NCBI GenBank assembly: GCA_947311335.1
Contig: CAMZKR010000079.1
Coordinates: 1 to 9,583, forward strand
Direction of reading: 5' to 3'
DNA length: 9,583 nucleotides
Source of the DNA: an uncultured bacterium
Lineage (GTDB): Bacteria > Patescibacteriota > Gracilibacteria > BD1-5 > UBA6164
In this document: one piece after another, positions 7,663 to 9,583 of the stretch
How positions within the stretch are numbered: position 1 is the first letter of the stretch
Layout: each line of letters starts with the position of its first letter
The notes under the pieces: generated by a model
Told to the model about the DNA's origin: nothing
What the model saw: the letters and a program-made list of their open reading frames with translations, nothing else
The model's database searches: none
Made by a program: the position numbers and the translations under genes

Positions 7663-8547
7663 ATGAAAAATATTTTACAAAAAGATGTAGATATAACAAA
7701 GTTGTCTCAATTTAAGACATTAGCTAAAACTAAATATTTTTTTGAATTACAAAAAATAGAAGATATAGAAAAATTAAAAGAAATTATAAAATTTTCTAAA
7801 AAAGAAAAATTAAAAGTTTTATTTATTTGATGATGAACAAATTTGCTTTTTGCTTTTGATATTTTTGATTGAATAATTATAAAAAACAATTTACTTTGAT
7901 GGAAATATGATAAATATAATAAAATATTACAATCATATTCTGCAGAAAAGATATCAGACATATCTATAAATTTATTTAAAAACAATCAAAAACTTTGGAA
8001 AAGATTTATTTGATTACCTTGAACTATAGGTTGAGCTGTTTTTTGAAACGCTTGATGTTTTTGACTAGAAACTGCTAATAATTTTTTAAAAGCAGATATT
8101 TTAAATATGGAAACTATGCAAATAGAAACTTTAAATAAAAAAAAGATGCAATTTGCATATAGAACTTCAGTATTAAAAGAAAATTCTAAAAAATATTTTT
8201 TAATAAAAGCATATTTTGATTTATCTATTAAAAAAGAAAAATACGATAGTGATGTAGATAATGTCTACTTTAGAGAGACAGTTCAACCTAAATGAAATAC
8301 TTGTTGAAGTTTTTTTAAAAATCCATCTAAAAAATATCCTGCTTGAAAACTTATAGAAGAAGTATGACTTAAGTGATATAAAATATGAAGAGCCTTTTTT
8401 AGTGATATACATGCAAATTTTTTAATACATGATGGAAATTGAAATTATAAAGATTTAATTAATTTAATTAAATTAGCTCAAAAGAAAGTAAAAGAACAGT
8501 TTAATATATCTTTAATTCCTGAAGTTAGAATAATAACTAATAAATAA
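7663..8547 (+). CDS. murB: UDP-N-acetylenolpyruvoylglucosamine reductase
   Basis: MurB reduces UDP-GlcNAc-enolpyruvate to UDP-MurNAc with NADPH and FAD, the second committed step of peptidoglycan synthesis in the cytoplasm. The 294-aa product carries the FAD-binding N-terminal region with LFIGGGTNLLF (about 53-63, all three glycines TGA) and LPGTIGGAVFGNAGCFG (118-134). FAYRTS follows with Y166 and R167. The C-terminal substrate domain has QPKGNTCGSFFKNP with the proton-donating S216, the AGKLIEEVGLKGYKIGRAFFSDIHANF block and E287 in PEVRI. Tyr, Arg, Ser and Glu of the active site are therefore all present. The GSFFKNP-x-AGKLIE arrangement and short length suit the type II MurB found in Gram-positives and many CPR bacteria. 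It starts 3 nt after uvrA and ends 2 nt before the next gene, so the three are probably co-transcribed. It implies the cell makes at least part of its own murein precursor. Confidence 0.94.
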
Positions 8548-8549
8548 AT

Positions 8550-9260
8550 ATGTGAGAAATAATGAGAATACAAAAATATATGAGTAAAGTTTGAATATGT
8601 TCTCGTAGAAAAGCAGAAAAATATATATTAGATAATCAAGTAAAAGTAAATTGAAAAATAGCTAAAATAGGACAATCCATAGAAGAATGAAAAGATAAAG
8701 TAATCTTATTAAATAAAGCTATAAAAGAACAAAACAAACTTGTCTACTATAAAATTAATAAACCAAGATGAATAATAACAACTTGTGCACAGTATTGAGA
8801 TAAAAACATTATCGACATAATAGATATTAAAACAAGAGTTTTTCCTATATGAAGACTTGATAAAGAAAGTACATGATTAATTCTTCTTACAAATGATGGT
8901 AGATTAACTAATTATTTGATTCATCCAAGATATGAACATGAGAAAGAATATATAGTTGAAGTATTTTGACCAATTACAAATAAACAATTAGAGTATTTAA
9001 GTAATCCAATGATTATACTTTGAAGTAAAACAAAAGAAACAATAGTACAAAGAATTTCTAGTTGAACATTTTCTATAATTTTAACAGAATGAAAAAATAG
9101 ACAAATAAGGAGAATGGTAGAAAAAATATGAAAAAGAGTAAAAAAACTTAAAAGAGTAAGAATAGAAAACATCAAATTATGAAAACTAAAAGAATGAGAG
9201 TATACTAATCTCACAAAATTTGAAAAAATTACTTTATTTAAAATTATTTGAATCAAATAA
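8550..9260 (+). CDS. rluB: RluB/RsuA-family rRNA pseudouridine synthase
   Basis: The 236-aa product has an N-terminal S4 RNA-binding domain (RIQKYMSKVGICSRRKAE, about 6-23, then VKVNGK) and a pseudouridine synthase catalytic domain. The latter shows KPRGIITT (about 71-78), the catalytic GRLDKESTGL with D104, LLTNDGRLTNYLIHPRYEHEKEY and EGKNRQIRRM (180-189). These enzymes isomerise a uridine in 23S rRNA (RluB, position 2605 in E. coli) or 16S rRNA (RsuA, 516). The SRRKAE and KPRG forms and the HPRYE-x-EKEY segment fit the RluB branch better, but the site cannot be decided from sequence alone. The start at 8550 lies 2 nt after the murB stop, like the other tight junctions here; ATG 8562, four codons later, is equally close to the family N-terminus and cannot be excluded. 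A hairpin terminator follows directly. Confidence 0.88.
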
Positions 9261-9262
9261 TT

Positions 9263-9583
9263 TTACCTTTTTAAGGTTTTTTTTATTTCAATTAACTCCT
9301 TTCTTATATTTTTTATACTTTGTGATAAATTAAATTTTATTTCATCAATGCTTTTATAATCATATTTAGTGAAATTATCTAATATTATGCTTTCTTTCTC
9401 AAGATTAGATAGATGTAGTATGATTAACCTATGTTTTTTTGTGATTTTATTTTTCTTTTTTAATATAATAACCATTTTTTTTACTAAGGTTTTTATATTT
9501 GAAGATAATCTAGATGCTATTTTAGAATAAGAAGTAACAGATTTATAAAATTGTTTTTGATATTCATTTCTTTTTAATTTAAT
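9263..9583 (-). CDS. Hypothetical protein, C-terminal part (partial)
   Basis: The minus strand is open from the right edge (9583) to TAA at 9265-9263, giving 106 residues with no internal start needed; ATG 9475 is just an internal methionine, because the frame continues upstream to the edge. About 8% of random codons in such DNA would be TAA or TAG, so an open stretch of this length is unlikely by chance. The sequence is strongly charged (Lys/Glu/Asp-rich) with heptad-like Leu/Ile spacing, for example in the last 45 residues, and suggests long helices or a coiled coil. It contains no Gly, Trp or Cys, so no TGA codon occurs, unlike every other gene in the window. No family was recognised. It converges with the pseudouridine synthase gene and ends inside its terminator. 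Confidence 0.55.
   Translation of the reverse strand: MKLKRNEYQKQFYKSVTSYSKIASRLSSNIKTLVKKMVIILKKKNKITKKHRLIILHLSNLEKESIILDNFTKYDYKSIDEIKFNLSQSIKNIRKELIEIKKTLKR
9265..9284 (+). terminator. Rho-independent terminator after the pseudouridine synthase gene
   Basis: The stem ACCTT (9265-9269) pairs with AAGGT (9273-9277) across a TTT loop, and a run of T residues follows at once. It lies 4 nt after the stop of the plus-strand gene. The stem is short but it is among the most GC-rich stretches available in this DNA. It also overlaps the 3' end of the convergent minus-strand gene. Confidence 0.6.

Noticed and set aside
7707..7985. Minus-strand frame of 92 codons
   Set aside because: It is antisense to the FAD-binding part of murB, which is firmly identified; the Phe/Ile/Ser-rich product is typical of antisense AT-rich sequence.
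8107..8295. Short plus-strand frame starting at an internal ATG
   Set aside because: It is an internal fragment of murB in the same frame, cut only by TGA codons that encode glycine.
8221..8412. Minus-strand frame of 63 codons
   Set aside because: Antisense to murB, with a low-complexity Phe/Ile-rich product.
8921..9256. Minus-strand frame of 111 codons resembling a hydrophobic membrane protein
   Set aside because: It is antisense to the catalytic domain of the pseudouridine synthase, whose motifs are conserved; hydrophobicity results from the complement of Lys/Glu-rich codons.
240..9260. TGA as tryptophan (table 4, mycoplasma-like)
   Set aside because: TGA falls on invariant glycines in UvrA, MurB, ComF and the pilin, while Trp is encoded by TGG.
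1..9583. tRNA genes, CRISPR arrays or insertion sequences
   Set aside because: No cloverleaf with GTTCGA-like T-loop, no spaced direct-repeat array and no transposase motif or terminal inverted repeats were found on either strand.

Overview
The window is very AT-rich, and its genes read through only if TGA is a sense codon. With TGA = glycine (translation table 25), long frames appear whose conserved glycines are TGA-encoded: the Walker A loops of UvrA, the GGGW motif of a fibrinogen-like domain, the prepilin cleavage glycine and the GGG flavin loop of MurB. TAA and TAG remain stops. This code is known from the candidate phyla Gracilibacteria (BD1-5) and Absconditabacteria (SR1), so the source is very probably one of these small-genome, host-dependent CPR bacteria.

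Layout. At the left edge the 5' end of rplA (ribosomal protein L1) lies on the minus strand. A short divergent intergenic region separates it from a plus-strand M17 leucyl aminopeptidase gene (pepA) that carries one in-frame TAA. Next come a large prepilin with a C-terminal fibrinogen-like YCD/GGGW domain, a small DUF1653 protein and a ComF-family phosphoribosyltransferase. The last three are 3 nt apart or overlapping and look co-transcribed. Type IV pilin and ComF are both associated with surface attachment and DNA uptake.

A second transcription unit starts at a good sigma70-type promoter (TTGAAA-17-TATAAT) surrounded by repeats and dyads. It encodes an unrecognised 151-aa protein, uvrA (nucleotide excision repair; interrupted by a -1 frameshift exactly at an A AAA AAG tract followed by TAG), murB (peptidoglycan precursor synthesis) and an RluB/RsuA-family rRNA pseudouridine synthase. 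uvrA, murB and the synthase are 3 and 2 nt apart. A hairpin plus T-tract terminates the run, and a convergent unrecognised gene on the minus strand reaches the right edge.

Most notable are the pilin/fibrinogen-like fusion, a plausible host- or surface-binding fibre tip; the clustering of all six CGG codons of the window in that one gene, which bears on a reported CGG reassignment in these lineages; the uvrA slippery site; the nonsense codon in pepA; and the repeat-decorated promoter. No tRNA, rRNA, CRISPR array or insertion sequence was seen.
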